64,000 nucleotides of DNA from Cyanobacteria bacterium FACHB-471. GTDB lineage: Bacteria > Cyanobacteriota > Cyanobacteriia > Elainellales > Elainellaceae. Positions 9,275 to 18,337 of this stretch are shown here, piece by piece (position 1 is the stretch's first letter; each line of letters starts with the position of its first letter). The DNA lies in NCBI GenBank assembly GCA_014695345.1, contig JACJOC010000095.1:62001-126000 (forward strand). The letters run 5' to 3'. Under the pieces are notes generated by a model. The model saw nothing but the letters and a program-made list of their open reading frames with translations. It was not told the DNA's origin and ran no database searches. A program made the position numbers and the translations under genes.

Positions 9275-10477
9275 ATGTCATTAGCAGTCGAGCAAGCTGT
9301 AAATTCTCAAAATTCTCAAGCAGTGGACTACCGGGCGATCGCCACATCACTGGCTCAAGAGTTTGCTGCAACTGCCGTTGAGCGGGATGCAAAGGGGGGC
9401 ACGCCCCAAACCGAGCGCGACAAGCTGCGGCAGAGCGGTTTGCTCAGGCTGGTGATTCCCCAGGAATATGGCGGAATTGGCGATCGCTGGACAACGGCTC
9501 TTCAGATTACGCGAGACTTTGCTAAAGTAGATAGCTCCATTGCTCATCTGTTTTCCTATCACCATTTAGGGGTGGCTGCTCCCCACATTTTTGGAACGGC
9601 AGAACAAAAAGAGCGATATTACAAACTTACGGCAGAAAATAACTGGTTCTGGTGTAACGGGTTTAATCCGCTTGACCGTCGTGTCTCACTTACCCCAGAG
9701 GCAGATTACTTCCGGTTAAATGGCATCAAGAGTTTTTGTTCGGGTTCCGTTGATTCCAACCTGATTCCAGTGAGTGCTGTGTTGCCTGGAGTGGAGGGGC
9801 TTGCGATCGCCATTGTCCCTACTGCTCGTGAGGGTGTGACAGTAAATGGTGATTGGGACAACATGGGTCAGCGGCAAACTGACAGTGGCAGCATCACTTT
9901 TGATAATGTGCTTGTTCAACCAGAAGAGATCTTGCGCCCTGATTTAAACAATGGTGTGTTCAAAACCATTCGCTCTTGCTTGACTCAAATCACTTTTGCC
10001 AACATCTATCTCGGCATTGCACTGGGGGCTTTGGAAGCAGCTCAAGCATACACTCGGACGGAGAGCAGAGCGTGGTTGACTTCTGGAGTTGAGCAAGCAA
10101 CACAAGATCCTTACATCTTGCAGCACTACGGTGAGATGTGGGTGAATTTGCAAGCGGCGATCGCTCTGACTGATCAGGCAAATACACAGGTTCAAGCAAC
10201 CTGGGAGCGAGGGGATCAACTCACAGCAGAGGAAAGAGGGAAATGTGCGGTGGCGATCGCTTCTGCCAAGATTCTCGCGACCAAAGTTGGACTGGATGTG
10301 ACAAGCCGCATTTTTGAAGTAATGGGTACTCGCTCAACGGCTTCTAGATATAGGTTCGATCGCTACTGGCGCAACCTTCGCACGTTTACCTTACACGACC
10401 CGGTGGACTACAAAATTCGGGCGATCGGTGACTGGGCACTTAACCAACAGCTTCCTAAGCCTGATTATTACTTATGA
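9275..10477 (+). CDS. Acyl-CoA dehydrogenase-fold flavoprotein, SfnB/DszC-like
   Basis: This protein of about 400 residues has the acyl-CoA dehydrogenase fold: the N-terminal helical domain (LRLVIPQEYGG), the central beta domain and the C-terminal helical bundle (FEVMGTRSTASRYRFDRYWR). The last motif is typical of the SfnB/DszC branch, which handles sulfones or thiophene sulfur with reduced flavin, not acyl-CoA. The ATG at 9275 fits family length; a GTG at 9230 would add 15 residues and neither has a strong ribosome binding site. Its stop overlaps the DszA-like start (ATGA). A role in organosulfur oxidation is well supported by context. Confidence 0.85.
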   Translation: MSLAVEQAVNSQNSQAVDYRAIATSLAQEFAATAVERDAKGGTPQTERDKLRQSGLLRLVIPQEYGGIGDRWTTALQITRDFAKVDSSIAHLFSYHHLGVAAPHIFGTAEQKERYYKLTAENNWFWCNGFNPLDRRVSLTPEADYFRLNGIKSFCSGSVDSNLIPVSAVLPGVEGLAIAIVPTAREGVTVNGDWDNMGQRQTDSGSITFDNVLVQPEEILRPDLNNGVFKTIRSCLTQITFANIYLGIALGALEAAQAYTRTESRAWLTSGVEQATQDPYILQHYGEMWVNLQAAIALTDQANTQVQATWERGDQLTAEERGKCAVAIASAKILATKVGLDVTSRIFEVMGTRSTASRYRFDRYWRNLRTFTLHDPVDYKIRAIGDWALNQQLPKPDYYL

Positions 10478-11808
10478 GTACACTGCATCTGGCTGGGTTC
10501 ATGCATTCCTCTCACGTGGTGTTAAGCCACGCGATTTGGCGGCATCCCCAGACAGAGTTAGGCTTTTTGCAGCCTGAGTTTTATCAAACCATTGCTCAAA
10601 TACTGGAACGTGGCAAGTTTGATCTGGTGTTTTTTGCGGATGCACTAGCACTTCCTGACCAATATGGTAACAGTCCTGAAGTGGGCTTGCAGTATGGCGC
10701 TCAGGGAATGGTGCGGCTCGATCCCATGCTGGTTGCAACGGTGATGGCAACTGTCACTCAACACATTGGGGTAGGGATCACTCGCTCAACTACTTATTAT
10801 CAGCCCTACGATCTGGCGCGGACGTTTGCCACGTTAGATCACTTATCTAACGGGCGAGCCGCCTGGAATGTCGTTACCTCCGGACGAACGGCTGAAGCAA
10901 AAAACTTTGGCGTAGAGCAACATCTAGACCACGATCGCCGCTATGACCGGGCAGATGAGTTTATTCAAGTCACCGCAAAACTGTGGGATAGCTGGCAACC
11001 CGATGCACTGATTCTTGACCAGGAAAGCGGCATTTTTGCCGATCCCAGTAAGGTTAATTACGTCAACCACGAAGGAGAATGGTTTAACGTTCGTGGCCCA
11101 CTAACAGTTCCCCACTCGCCCCAGGGAAAACCTGTGATTATCCAGGCGGGATCATCCGATCGCGGCAAAGATTTTGCCGCAAAGTGGGCAGAAGTGATTT
11201 TTGAGATCAAGCATACGCCTGCTCAGATGAAGGTGTTTTATGACGATATTAAGTCTCGTCTGAGTCAGTTTGGACGACATCCTGATGACTGCAAAATTCT
11301 TCCCACGTTTACACCCTTTGTGGGAGAAACAGAGGCGATCGCCAAAGAAAAACAGTCTTTCCACAATGACTTAATTCATCCCCTTGTTGGACTCTTTACC
11401 CTATCCAGCCATGCCGACTATGATTTCTCTCAACATGACTTACACCAACCTCTGGTGGACATTCCCTTTAAGGGGTTGCGGGGACTGTTGGAAGTCGCTC
11501 AAGAGTTAACGCGATCGCAAAATCTTACCTTAGCCGATGTTGGTCGGCTGTATGGTCAAGGAGTTTTAGCCCCTCAAGTCGCAGGAACTCCCCAACAAAT
11601 TGCCGATTGGATGGAGAACCTATTTCGAGCAAAAGCCTGCGATGGATTTGTGATTTCCCCGGCTCACTTACCCGGAACGTTCACTGAATTTGTGGATTGG
11701 GTTGTACCAGAGCTACAGCAGCGGGGACTGTTTCGCTCTGAATACGCCACCGCCACATTGCGAGAACATTTACAACTGCCCACTGTAAGGCAGCCTGTCG
11801 AGGTATGA
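10474..11808 (+). CDS. FMN-dependent monooxygenase, NtaA/SnaA/DszA family
   Basis: This 444-residue luciferase-like TIM-barrel protein shows hallmark stretches of the NtaA/SnaA/DszA family: FDLVFFADAL, GVGITRSTTYYQPYDLARTF, LDHLSNGRAAWNVVTS and YDRADEFIQV. These enzymes use FMNH2 from a separate reductase and O2, for example to cleave the C-S bond of sulfones in DszA. No flavin reductase gene is seen nearby, so one must be encoded elsewhere. The start overlaps the previous stop and its stop overlaps the next start (ATGA both times), showing tight translational coupling with the MetQ-like lipoprotein. Confidence 0.92.
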   Translation: MSTLHLAGFMHSSHVVLSHAIWRHPQTELGFLQPEFYQTIAQILERGKFDLVFFADALALPDQYGNSPEVGLQYGAQGMVRLDPMLVATVMATVTQHIGVGITRSTTYYQPYDLARTFATLDHLSNGRAAWNVVTSGRTAEAKNFGVEQHLDHDRRYDRADEFIQVTAKLWDSWQPDALILDQESGIFADPSKVNYVNHEGEWFNVRGPLTVPHSPQGKPVIIQAGSSDRGKDFAAKWAEVIFEIKHTPAQMKVFYDDIKSRLSQFGRHPDDCKILPTFTPFVGETEAIAKEKQSFHNDLIHPLVGLFTLSSHADYDFSQHDLHQPLVDIPFKGLRGLLEVAQELTRSQNLTLADVGRLYGQGVLAPQVAGTPQQIADWMENLFRAKACDGFVISPAHLPGTFTEFVDWVVPELQQRGLFRSEYATATLREHLQLPTVRQPVEV

Positions 11809-12695
11809 CCATCATGAAGATCCAGAATGTCCGTCTTTCACTTAGCCGTCGATTTCTTTTAGTTGCAGCAGGCACCTTCGCAGCTACAACTATCATTTCA
11901 AGCTGCACTTCTTCCCAAGAAGTGAGTGAGTCACCTGCGGGTGAATCGCCTGCAGCAGAACAAGCAGAAGGTGGAACGCTAACCGTTGGCGTAAGTCCAG
12001 TTCCCCATGCTCAGATCTTGCAGTATGTCAAAGACAATCTGGCAGAGGAAGCTGGGTTAGAAATTGAGATCGTAGAATTTTCAGACTACGTGCAGCCTAA
12101 TCTGGCACTCAATGACGAGCAAATTGATGCCAACTATTTCCAACATGTTCCATACATGGAAGATTTTGGCGCAGAACGGGGAATTGAAATGGTGGCTGTC
12201 GCACCCGTCCACATTGAGCCACTAGGCATTTACTCGAATGAAATTGAATCTCTAGAACAGGTTCCCGATGGAGCAACGATCGCCATCCCCAATGATGCAA
12301 CCAATTTGGGGCGATCGCTCAAACTCCTAGAAGATCAGGGACTACTCACCTTACGGGAAGGTGCAGGTGTAGAAGCGACGATCCAGGATATTGAAGAGAA
12401 CCCCAAGAACCTTGAATTTGCTGAACTAGAAGCCGCCCAACTACCCCGTGCATTGGAGGACGTAGAACTAGCAATTATCAACGGTAACTATGCCTTGCAA
12501 GCCAACCTATCTCCCAGTGAAGATGCTCTCGCCCTAGAAACTGCCGAGGACAATCCTTACGCTAACGTACTCACCGTCTTACCTGACCGGGAGCAAGATC
12601 CAAACGTGCAGAAGCTAGCTGAATTACTCACTTCAGAAGAAGTGAAACAGTTCATCGAGGAGGAATATCAAGGTTCCGTAATTCCTGCGCTGTGA
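11805..12695 (+). CDS. MetQ/NlpA-family substrate-binding lipoprotein (copy 1)
   Basis: This 296-residue periplasmic binding protein has a lipoprotein signal peptide with basic residues (LSRRFLLVAAG) and a lipobox ending at Cys34 (IISSC). The mature part matches MetQ: QPNLALNDEQIDANYFQH, then IAIPNDATNLGRSLKLL and the closing ADLLTSEEV-like helix. MetQ proteins feed methionine to MetNI. Here the gene is fused into an operon with a DszA-like monooxygenase, so a different organosulfur ligand is possible. A paralogue follows 34 bp downstream. An ATG at 11814 is an alternative start. Confidence 0.9.
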   Translation: MTIMKIQNVRLSLSRRFLLVAAGTFAATTIISSCTSSQEVSESPAGESPAAEQAEGGTLTVGVSPVPHAQILQYVKDNLAEEAGLEIEIVEFSDYVQPNLALNDEQIDANYFQHVPYMEDFGAERGIEMVAVAPVHIEPLGIYSNEIESLEQVPDGATIAIPNDATNLGRSLKLLEDQGLLTLREGAGVEATIQDIEENPKNLEFAELEAAQLPRALEDVELAIINGNYALQANLSPSEDALALETAEDNPYANVLTVLPDREQDPNVQKLAELLTSEEVKQFIEEEYQGSVIPAL

Positions 12696-12729
12696 TTGGC
12701 ATTTTCAGTCATCTACCCTGAACGATTCA

Positions 12730-13626
12730 ATGAGGTTGAACAGGATGAACTCAAAGCAAGGACAATTTAACTTTGTACCCCTCAAACGTCGATTTGTTCT
12801 ATTGGCGGCAGCTTTTACATTAACCACCTTAGTTTCAAGCTGCTCTACTCCTGAAACTACATCCTCTGGGCAAACCACTCAAAGCGAACAGCCTGCTCAA
12901 GATGAAGTGTTGACGGTTGGAGTTACGCCTGTTCCGGCAGGGGAAATTCTGGCATTTGTGCGAGATGAGTTAGCTCCTGAAGCCGGGCTGGAGATTGAAA
13001 TCGTTGAATTTAATGAGTTTAATCAGCCCAACCTGGCTCTCAAGGAAGGCGAGTTAGACGCAAATTACTTTCAGCACATTCCGTTTATGGAAGATTTTGG
13101 TAAGCAGCATGAGATTGATCTGGTGCCGCTCAATGCAATTCACCTGAACCCGGTAGGTGCCTTCTCAAAACGTTTTCAGTCGCTAGATGAACTTCCTGAT
13201 AATGCTACAATCACCGTTCCTAATGATGTCACGAATTTGAATCGTGCCTTGCAGCTTTTAGCAGAGAACGAGCTGATTACGCTGCGAGAGGGAGTTGGAG
13301 AGCTGGCAACCACTAAGGATATTGTTGAGAATCCTAAAAACCTGCAAATTGTTGAAATTGAAGCGCCCTCTCTGGTGCGATCGCTAGATGATGCAGATGT
13401 CTCTATCATTACCGGCAACTTCGTGGTGCAGGCAGGGATGAATACGCGGGAGGATGCGATCGCCCTCGAAAACCCAGAAGGCTCACGCTACGCCGTCCGA
13501 CTAGCCACCCTGCGCGGACAAGAAAACGATCCCCGTATCCAAACCCTCAACGAACTCCTGGTCGATCCCCAAGTGCGCGAATTCATCGAAGAGAAATATG
13601 ATGGAGCTGTCATCCCCGTCTTTTAA
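12730..13626 (+). CDS. MetQ/NlpA-family substrate-binding lipoprotein (copy 2)
   Basis: This is a second MetQ-like lipoprotein (298 residues) with a lipobox at Cys38 (LVSSC) and the same landmarks: NQPNLALKEGELDANYFQH, TITVPNDVTNLNRALQLL and a closing helix LNELLVDPQVREFIEEKYDG. The two copies differ at many places, including the region lining the ligand pocket, so they may bind different substrates and share one MetNI transporter. An ATG at 12745 (MNSKQG) is a possible start as well. It is followed 34 bp later by metN with a GTG start. Confidence 0.9.
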   Translation: MRLNRMNSKQGQFNFVPLKRRFVLLAAAFTLTTLVSSCSTPETTSSGQTTQSEQPAQDEVLTVGVTPVPAGEILAFVRDELAPEAGLEIEIVEFNEFNQPNLALKEGELDANYFQHIPFMEDFGKQHEIDLVPLNAIHLNPVGAFSKRFQSLDELPDNATITVPNDVTNLNRALQLLAENELITLREGVGELATTKDIVENPKNLQIVEIEAPSLVRSLDDADVSIITGNFVVQAGMNTREDAIALENPEGSRYAVRLATLRGQENDPRIQTLNELLVDPQVREFIEEKYDGAVIPVF

Positions 13627-13660
13627 TAGTCTCAATCCCTAACCCCCAATCCCCAAAGCC

Positions 13661-14644
13661 GTGATCAGCATCCGCGACCTATACAAAATCTATACTTACC
13701 AGCAGGGAAAAGGAAAAATCGCTGCCCTGGATGGTATTAGCCTGGAGGTAAAAGCAGGAGAAGTGTTCGGCGTTTTAGGGCAGAGCGGCGCAGGCAAAAG
13801 CACGCTAATCCGCTGTGTCAATTGCCTAGAAAGACCCACCTCTGGCTCAGTGTGGGTAGGGGATGAGGAAATCACTGCTCTGTCAGGTACGAGGCTGCGA
13901 AAAGCCCGTCAGCGGATTGGCATGATCTTTCAGCACTTTAATTTACTCAGTTCCCGTACTGCGGCTGAAAACATTGCTTTTCCTCTGGAATTAATGGGCT
14001 ACAGCCGCCTAAAGCGACGGGCACGAGTAGAAGAATTGCTGGCACTGGTGGGGTTAGAAGGTCGAGGGGATGCTTATCCTGCTCAACTGTCGGGCGGACA
14101 AAAACAACGGGTTGGTATTGCCAGAGCACTGGCAGGTAATCCCAACGTGTTGCTTTGTGATGAAGCGACTTCTGCTTTAGATCCGCAAACTACACGCTCA
14201 ATTCTGGAGCTATTGCGAGACTTGAACCGCCGCATGGGATTAACTATTCTGCTGATTACTCATGAGATGGGCGTGGTGAAGCAGATATGCGATCGCGTTG
14301 CCATCCTTGAAGCGGGAAAAGTGATAGAGCAAGGAACTGTGAGTGAGTTGGCGGCTCAGCCTGATTCCTTTATTGCTAGAGAACTGTTTCCTCAACGGAA
14401 TGGTTTTAAGCCTCGCCCTGGTTCCGTCTTGGTCACGATTGCCTTTCGAGGTGAGACTGCCAACCAGCCACTCATTTCTGATTTGGCAAAACGATTTGAT
14501 GTGGATGTCAACATTATTAGCGGCACTGTGGATACCGTGGGTGGTCAGCGAGTTGGACAACTTCACGTTGAGTTGTCAGGTAAGGATGTCAGCTCAGCGT
14601 TGGACTATCTTCAGGTCCAAGATTTAAGGCATGAGGTGCATTGA
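13661..14644 (+). CDS. metN: Methionine-type ABC transporter ATP-binding protein MetN
   Basis: The 327-residue ATPase has Walker A (GQSGAGKST), signature (LSGGQKQRVGIARAL), Walker B (VLLCDEATSALD) and the switch His (LLITHEMG). After about residue 245 comes the NIL regulatory domain (PGSVLVTIAFRGE onward) that lets methionine inhibit MetNI in known systems. It starts with GTG at 13661, with no clear ribosome binding site. The metI start codon overlaps its stop by one base (TGATG). Whether it carries methionine or another sulfur compound is not visible in sequence. Confidence 0.93.
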   Translation: MISIRDLYKIYTYQQGKGKIAALDGISLEVKAGEVFGVLGQSGAGKSTLIRCVNCLERPTSGSVWVGDEEITALSGTRLRKARQRIGMIFQHFNLLSSRTAAENIAFPLELMGYSRLKRRARVEELLALVGLEGRGDAYPAQLSGGQKQRVGIARALAGNPNVLLCDEATSALDPQTTRSILELLRDLNRRMGLTILLITHEMGVVKQICDRVAILEAGKVIEQGTVSELAAQPDSFIARELFPQRNGFKPRPGSVLVTIAFRGETANQPLISDLAKRFDVDVNIISGTVDTVGGQRVGQLHVELSGKDVSSALDYLQVQDLRHEVH

Positions 14645-15300
14645 TGCTTGATCCCGTGTTGATGGAGAGCCTTTGGCAAGCGACGGTTGAAACTTTCTAC
14701 ATGGTAGGAATTTCAGCCCTATTAGCCGTCCTGTTTGGCTTACCCCTGGGACTGCTACTTGTGATTACTGCTCCTAATCATATCCTGCCAAACTCTGCAA
14801 TTCAGAAGGTTCTGGGGTCGATCGTAAACGTGGGGCGATCGATCCCGTTCATCATTTTACTGGTGGCAATTATTCCGTTTACGCGATTGGTTGTTGGCAC
14901 TACTATCGGCAGCACGGCGGCACTAGTGCCACTCACGATTGCAGCAATTCCTTTTTTTGCTAGAGTCGCTGAAACTGCACTGCTAGAAGTTGATCGCGGC
15001 TTAATTGAAGCAGCACAGTCGATGGGCTGTAATCACTGGCAAATCGTCCTCAAAGTACTAGTTCCTGAAGCTTTGCCTAGCTTAATCTTAGGTATCACCA
15101 TTATGGTGATTAGCCTATTGAGCTATTCGGCAATGGCGGGTGTTGTAGGGGGAGGGGGGTTGGGCGATTTGGCGATTCGCTATGGGTATCAACGGTTTGA
15201 TACAACAGTAATGGTTGTGACGGTGGTATTGCTGATTATTTTGGTGCAGATTGCTCAATATGTAGGCGATCGCCTCGCTATTCGCTTGAGAAAGCGATAG
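14644..15300 (+). CDS. metI: Methionine-type ABC transporter permease MetI
   Basis: This 218-residue inner-membrane permease has five hydrophobic segments and the EAA loop that contacts MetN (EAAQSMGCNHWQIVLKVLVPEALP). Length and pattern match MetI closely (GRSIPFIILLVAIIPFTR near residue 62). I chose the ATG at 14644, which overlaps the metN stop; a TTG at 14641 is less likely. It is the last gene of the rightward operon that began with the SfnB-like flavoprotein. Confidence 0.93.
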   Translation: MLDPVLMESLWQATVETFYMVGISALLAVLFGLPLGLLLVITAPNHILPNSAIQKVLGSIVNVGRSIPFIILLVAIIPFTRLVVGTTIGSTAALVPLTIAAIPFFARVAETALLEVDRGLIEAAQSMGCNHWQIVLKVLVPEALPSLILGITIMVISLLSYSAMAGVVGGGGLGDLAIRYGYQRFDTTVMVVTVVLLIILVQIAQYVGDRLAIRLRKR

Positions 15301-15336
15301 TTTTTGGGGAGTTTCTTGGAGAACAGCCAAACAGCC

Positions 15337-15380
15337 TTGGGGGTTTCCCAAAACCCCCAGCAGGGGACGTGCTCGTCCCC
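15337..15380. repeat. Two adjacent G/C-rich hairpins after metI
   Basis: Hairpin one has stem TGGGGGTTT / AAACCCCCA (15338-15346 and 15351-15359) with a 4-base loop. Hairpin two has a perfect 7-bp stem GGGGACG / CGTCCCC (15363-15369 and 15374-15380) with loop TGCT. There is no T tract, so a simple intrinsic terminator is not obvious. The arrangement looks like a small dispersed intergenic repeat between the convergent metI and ssuB-like genes. Confidence 0.55.
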
Positions 15381-15584
15381 CTCCGCAAGGATCTGTGAAT
15401 TTGTGGAAGAACGCGCTTCGCATCGGTGAGTGGCAAGGGACTAACTTGTAGGTGGTGAAGCAAAGCGGAACCCAACATAGTCCTTGTTGTACTGACAACA
15501 GTTATTCAGCTCTCAACATAAATCTGGTTTGCTGCTAAAACCTCAGATAAAACTCCCATAATTCTCCTCTTTGGTGTGCGTTAT

Positions 15585-16328
15585 CTATACCCCTGTGAGC
15601 GATCGCACCAATGACAAATCCAACTCATTTAACAGTCGCTCTTTCCACTGTTGTAGATGAGTATCTGTGCGTTTGCGAGGACGGGGGAGATCCAAAACAA
15701 ATTCTCGATGGATTCGTCCTGGGTTGCTTCTCATCACAATAATGCGATCGCTTAACACCAGAGCTTCCTCGATATCATGGGTAACAAGTAACATCGTCGG
15801 ACGGTCGTATTCCCAAATGTGCAGCAGATGATCTTGCAATTTAGTGCGGGTAAAGGCATCGAGCGCACTAAACGGCTCATCTAATAGAAGGATTGAAGGT
15901 TGTGTAATCAGGGCACGAGCGATCGCCACTCGCTGAGCCATGCCACCTGAAAGTTGGCGCGGCAGCGCATTCGCAAAGTCAGCTAATCCTACTTTTACCA
16001 GCGTTGTGGCGATCGCTGCTTCACTATCTGCTGCTTGCTCCAGTCCAAACCGGACATTGTCCTTTACAGTTAACCAGGGCATTAACCGGGGTTCCTGAAA
16101 AATCATGCCTACTTCAGGATGAGGATTGGCGATCGGTTCATTGTCAATCCAGACATCCCCTTCACTGGGAAAATCTAGTCCTGATATGATTCGCAGTAGC
16201 GTACTCTTGCCGCAGCCACTTGTTCCCACCAGGCTGACAATTTCCCCAGGATGAACTTCTAAGTTGACTGCGTCTAGCGCCAAAAAACTGTTGTCAAATT
16301 GCTTGTAGACATTTTCGACTCGCAACAT
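15585..16328 (-). CDS. ssuB: Sulfonate/taurine-type ABC transporter ATP-binding protein (SsuB/TauB-like)
   Basis: This 247-residue ATPase has Walker A (GTSGCGKST), a Q-loop (MIFQEPRLMPWLTV), the signature (LSGGMAQRVAIARAL), Walker B (ILLLDEPFSALD) and the switch His (LLVTHDIEEAL). The EPRLMPWLTV segment and the D-rich loop are typical of the nitrate/sulfonate/taurine group. It is the third gene of a leftward operon with the permease and binding protein. Substrate class is inferred from SsuA similarity and the sulfur neighbourhood; nitrate or thiamine precursors are less likely. Confidence 0.88.
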   Translation of the reverse strand: MLRVENVYKQFDNSFLALDAVNLEVHPGEIVSLVGTSGCGKSTLLRIISGLDFPSEGDVWIDNEPIANPHPEVGMIFQEPRLMPWLTVKDNVRFGLEQAADSEAAIATTLVKVGLADFANALPRQLSGGMAQRVAIARALITQPSILLLDEPFSALDAFTRTKLQDHLLHIWEYDRPTMLLVTHDIEEALVLSDRIIVMRSNPGRIHREFVLDLPRPRKRTDTHLQQWKERLLNELDLSLVRSLTGV

Positions 16329-16370
16329 TCCTGGTTCTTCCCCGGATTTATATCACAACCTTTTTTCTGC

Positions 16371-17237
16371 TTAATTCTTTTGGGCTTGCAAACTGTAGGA
16401 GTCTTGCCAACTCACCAACCGTCTGCCGATCGCCACCAATCCTGTATCTGTCAGCTTACCCATGATGGCAAACAGGAGAATGCTAGCAATGATGATGTCT
16501 GGGCGACCCGTCGTTTGACCATCAATTAGGAGAAAGCCCAGCCCTCGACTGGCTCCCATAATTTCAGCCGCCACCACAAACATCCAGCCCAAACCTAAGC
16601 CATTTCGCAAGCCCACGATGTAGGAAGGTAATGTGGCAGGCAAGAAGACTCGCCAGATTAACTGAGCTTGACTAAAGCGATAGACCCGCCCCACCTCTAC
16701 CAGTTTGCGGTCGACCTGCTGAATGCCCGCCATCAGCGTCAGATAAACGGGGAAAAACACACCAACGGCGATCAGAGCAATTTTGGATGTTTCAGCAATT
16801 CCTAGCCACAGAATAAACAAGGGCACCCAGGCTAGTGATGGAATGTTTCTCAATGCCTGAAACAATGGATCGAGCAGTTGATTTGCGACACGCGAGTATC
16901 CAGTCAATGCCCCCAGAATTGTGGCGAGAACTCCACCAATGAGAAATCCTAGAAAAACACGATAGAGCGTGATTCCAATGTGAATCAACAGTTCACCGCT
17001 GAGGGTGAGTGTCCACAAAGTGAGGGCGATCGCAGAGGGTGCAGGCAACAGGTTGGGAGGAAACACACCGATTCGAGACAACAGTTCCCAAACAACCAGT
17101 AACCCAACAGGCAGAATGAAACCCAGCGTCCAGTGTCCTCTTAAACCTAGTCGTCGCCGACGGGACTGAGATCTAGTTCGCTGAACAGGCGCAAGCGTTG
17201 CAGAATTTAGGCGTTTGGGAGGCGACGGATAATTCAT
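16371..17237 (-). CDS. ssuC: Sulfonate-type ABC transporter permease (SsuC-like)
   Basis: This 288-residue permease has about six membrane segments and the EAA-type loop (VEVGRVYRFSQAQLIWRVFL). The sequence GLGWMFVVAAEIMGASRGLG near the end is typical of SsuC/TauC permeases. It has a long basic N-terminal extension (SRRRRLGLRGHW) before the first segment. Its start codon overlaps the ssuA stop (ATGA), and a 42-bp gap separates it from ssuB. Confidence 0.9.
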   Translation of the reverse strand: MNYPSPPKRLNSATLAPVQRTRSQSRRRRLGLRGHWTLGFILPVGLLVVWELLSRIGVFPPNLLPAPSAIALTLWTLTLSGELLIHIGITLYRVFLGFLIGGVLATILGALTGYSRVANQLLDPLFQALRNIPSLAWVPLFILWLGIAETSKIALIAVGVFFPVYLTLMAGIQQVDRKLVEVGRVYRFSQAQLIWRVFLPATLPSYIVGLRNGLGLGWMFVVAAEIMGASRGLGFLLIDGQTTGRPDIIIASILLFAIMGKLTDTGLVAIGRRLVSWQDSYSLQAQKN

Positions 17238-18337
17238 GAGTGTGAGTGCTGCGGGTGATGGACAACTTTCTGGTGACTGATAACTCTCTGGTGACTAGCA
17301 ACCTTTTCAACAAACTGTGGATCGACCAGTTCATCAGCAACCTGATTGACATCAATTGAGCCAGGAATGACACCACTGCTCTTAAGCACATCTCCTGCCG
17401 CAACAATCGTGTCTTTATGCACCTGACCAATCACCGCATTGGATAAATCTGTTCGTTCTAATTGCTTGGTTGCAACTGCATCGCTAAGTTTCGCTTCCTT
17501 CTGCAAAATCGCTTTTAACTCATTTGGATTTTCCAAAGACCACTGCCTTGCCCGTTCATACACTGCCAGCACCCGTTCTACATAATCGGGGTATTGCTGG
17601 GCAAATGCTTCTCTCACATTCAAAAAGCCATAGGTATTTAAGTCAGGATCGCGGAAAAATAAGCGAGAACCCTTTTCTAACTCAGTTTGCGCCATGTGAG
17701 GGTCAAGCCCCGCCCAAGCATCAACATCTCCTCGCTCCAGTGCAGTTTTGCCGTCTGCATGCTGAAGTTGGACAACCTCAATATCCTGTTCTGATAAACC
17801 GACTTGATCCAGTGCCCGCAGTAAGAAAATGTGAGGATCAGTTCCTCGGGTCACCGCAACTTTCCGTCCCTGAAGGTCTTCAACCGTGTTGATATCAGAA
17901 TCAGCCGTTGTTACCAAGGCAGTCCACTCCGGCCTTGAGTAAATGTAAACCGACTTAATCGGATTGCCATTCGCTTTGCCCAGCAAGGCGGCAGCACCAG
18001 CCGTAGAGCCAAAATCAATACTGCGGCTGTTGAGCAATTCTAGGGCTTTGTTGCTGCCCAAACTCTGAACCCACTCAACGCTGACGTTATCTTGAGCTAA
18101 CTCTTCTTCTAGCCAGCCCTTCTCCTTGAGTACCAGGCTCACCGGATTGTAGTAGGCAAAATCGAGCTTGATTGTACCCGGATTGTCTCCAGCGGGAGCA
18201 CTGCAACTGCTCGTCACCAAAATTAGGCTGAACACTAGCGAGAACAGGAACGCAAAGCCAGGAACCTGCTTTGGATTCAGCGATCTAAAGCCTCTCACCC
18301 AACGGGGTATCAGTGTGCGTCTGCTGTTAGCGATCAT
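17234..18337 (-). CDS. ssuA: Aliphatic sulfonate-type substrate-binding lipoprotein (SsuA-like)
   Basis: This 367-residue binding protein has a lipobox at about Cys45 (VTSSC) and SsuA/TauA landmarks (FAYYNPVSLVLKEKGWLEE, SIDFGSTAGAAALLGKANG, GRKVAVTRGTDPHIFLLRAL). The start is placed at the ATG at 18337 because GAGGAAG lies six bases upstream; a TTG at 18352 adds five residues. The C-terminus is a His-rich tail (SHQKVVHHPQHSHS), unusual in this family. It is the first gene of the leftward operon and its promoter region holds TTACYGTA elements. Confidence 0.9.
   Translation of the reverse strand: MIANSRRTLIPRWVRGFRSLNPKQVPGFAFLFSLVFSLILVTSSCSAPAGDNPGTIKLDFAYYNPVSLVLKEKGWLEEELAQDNVSVEWVQSLGSNKALELLNSRSIDFGSTAGAAALLGKANGNPIKSVYIYSRPEWTALVTTADSDINTVEDLQGRKVAVTRGTDPHIFLLRALDQVGLSEQDIEVVQLQHADGKTALERGDVDAWAGLDPHMAQTELEKGSRLFFRDPDLNTYGFLNVREAFAQQYPDYVERVLAVYERARQWSLENPNELKAILQKEAKLSDAVATKQLERTDLSNAVIGQVHKDTIVAAGDVLKSSGVIPGSIDVNQVADELVDPQFVEKVASHQRVISHQKVVHHPQHSHS

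Noticed and set aside
15115-15498. Minus-strand frames over the metI 3' end and hairpins
   Set aside because: They overlap metI coding sequence and the G-rich repeat; no signal of selection on protein is visible.
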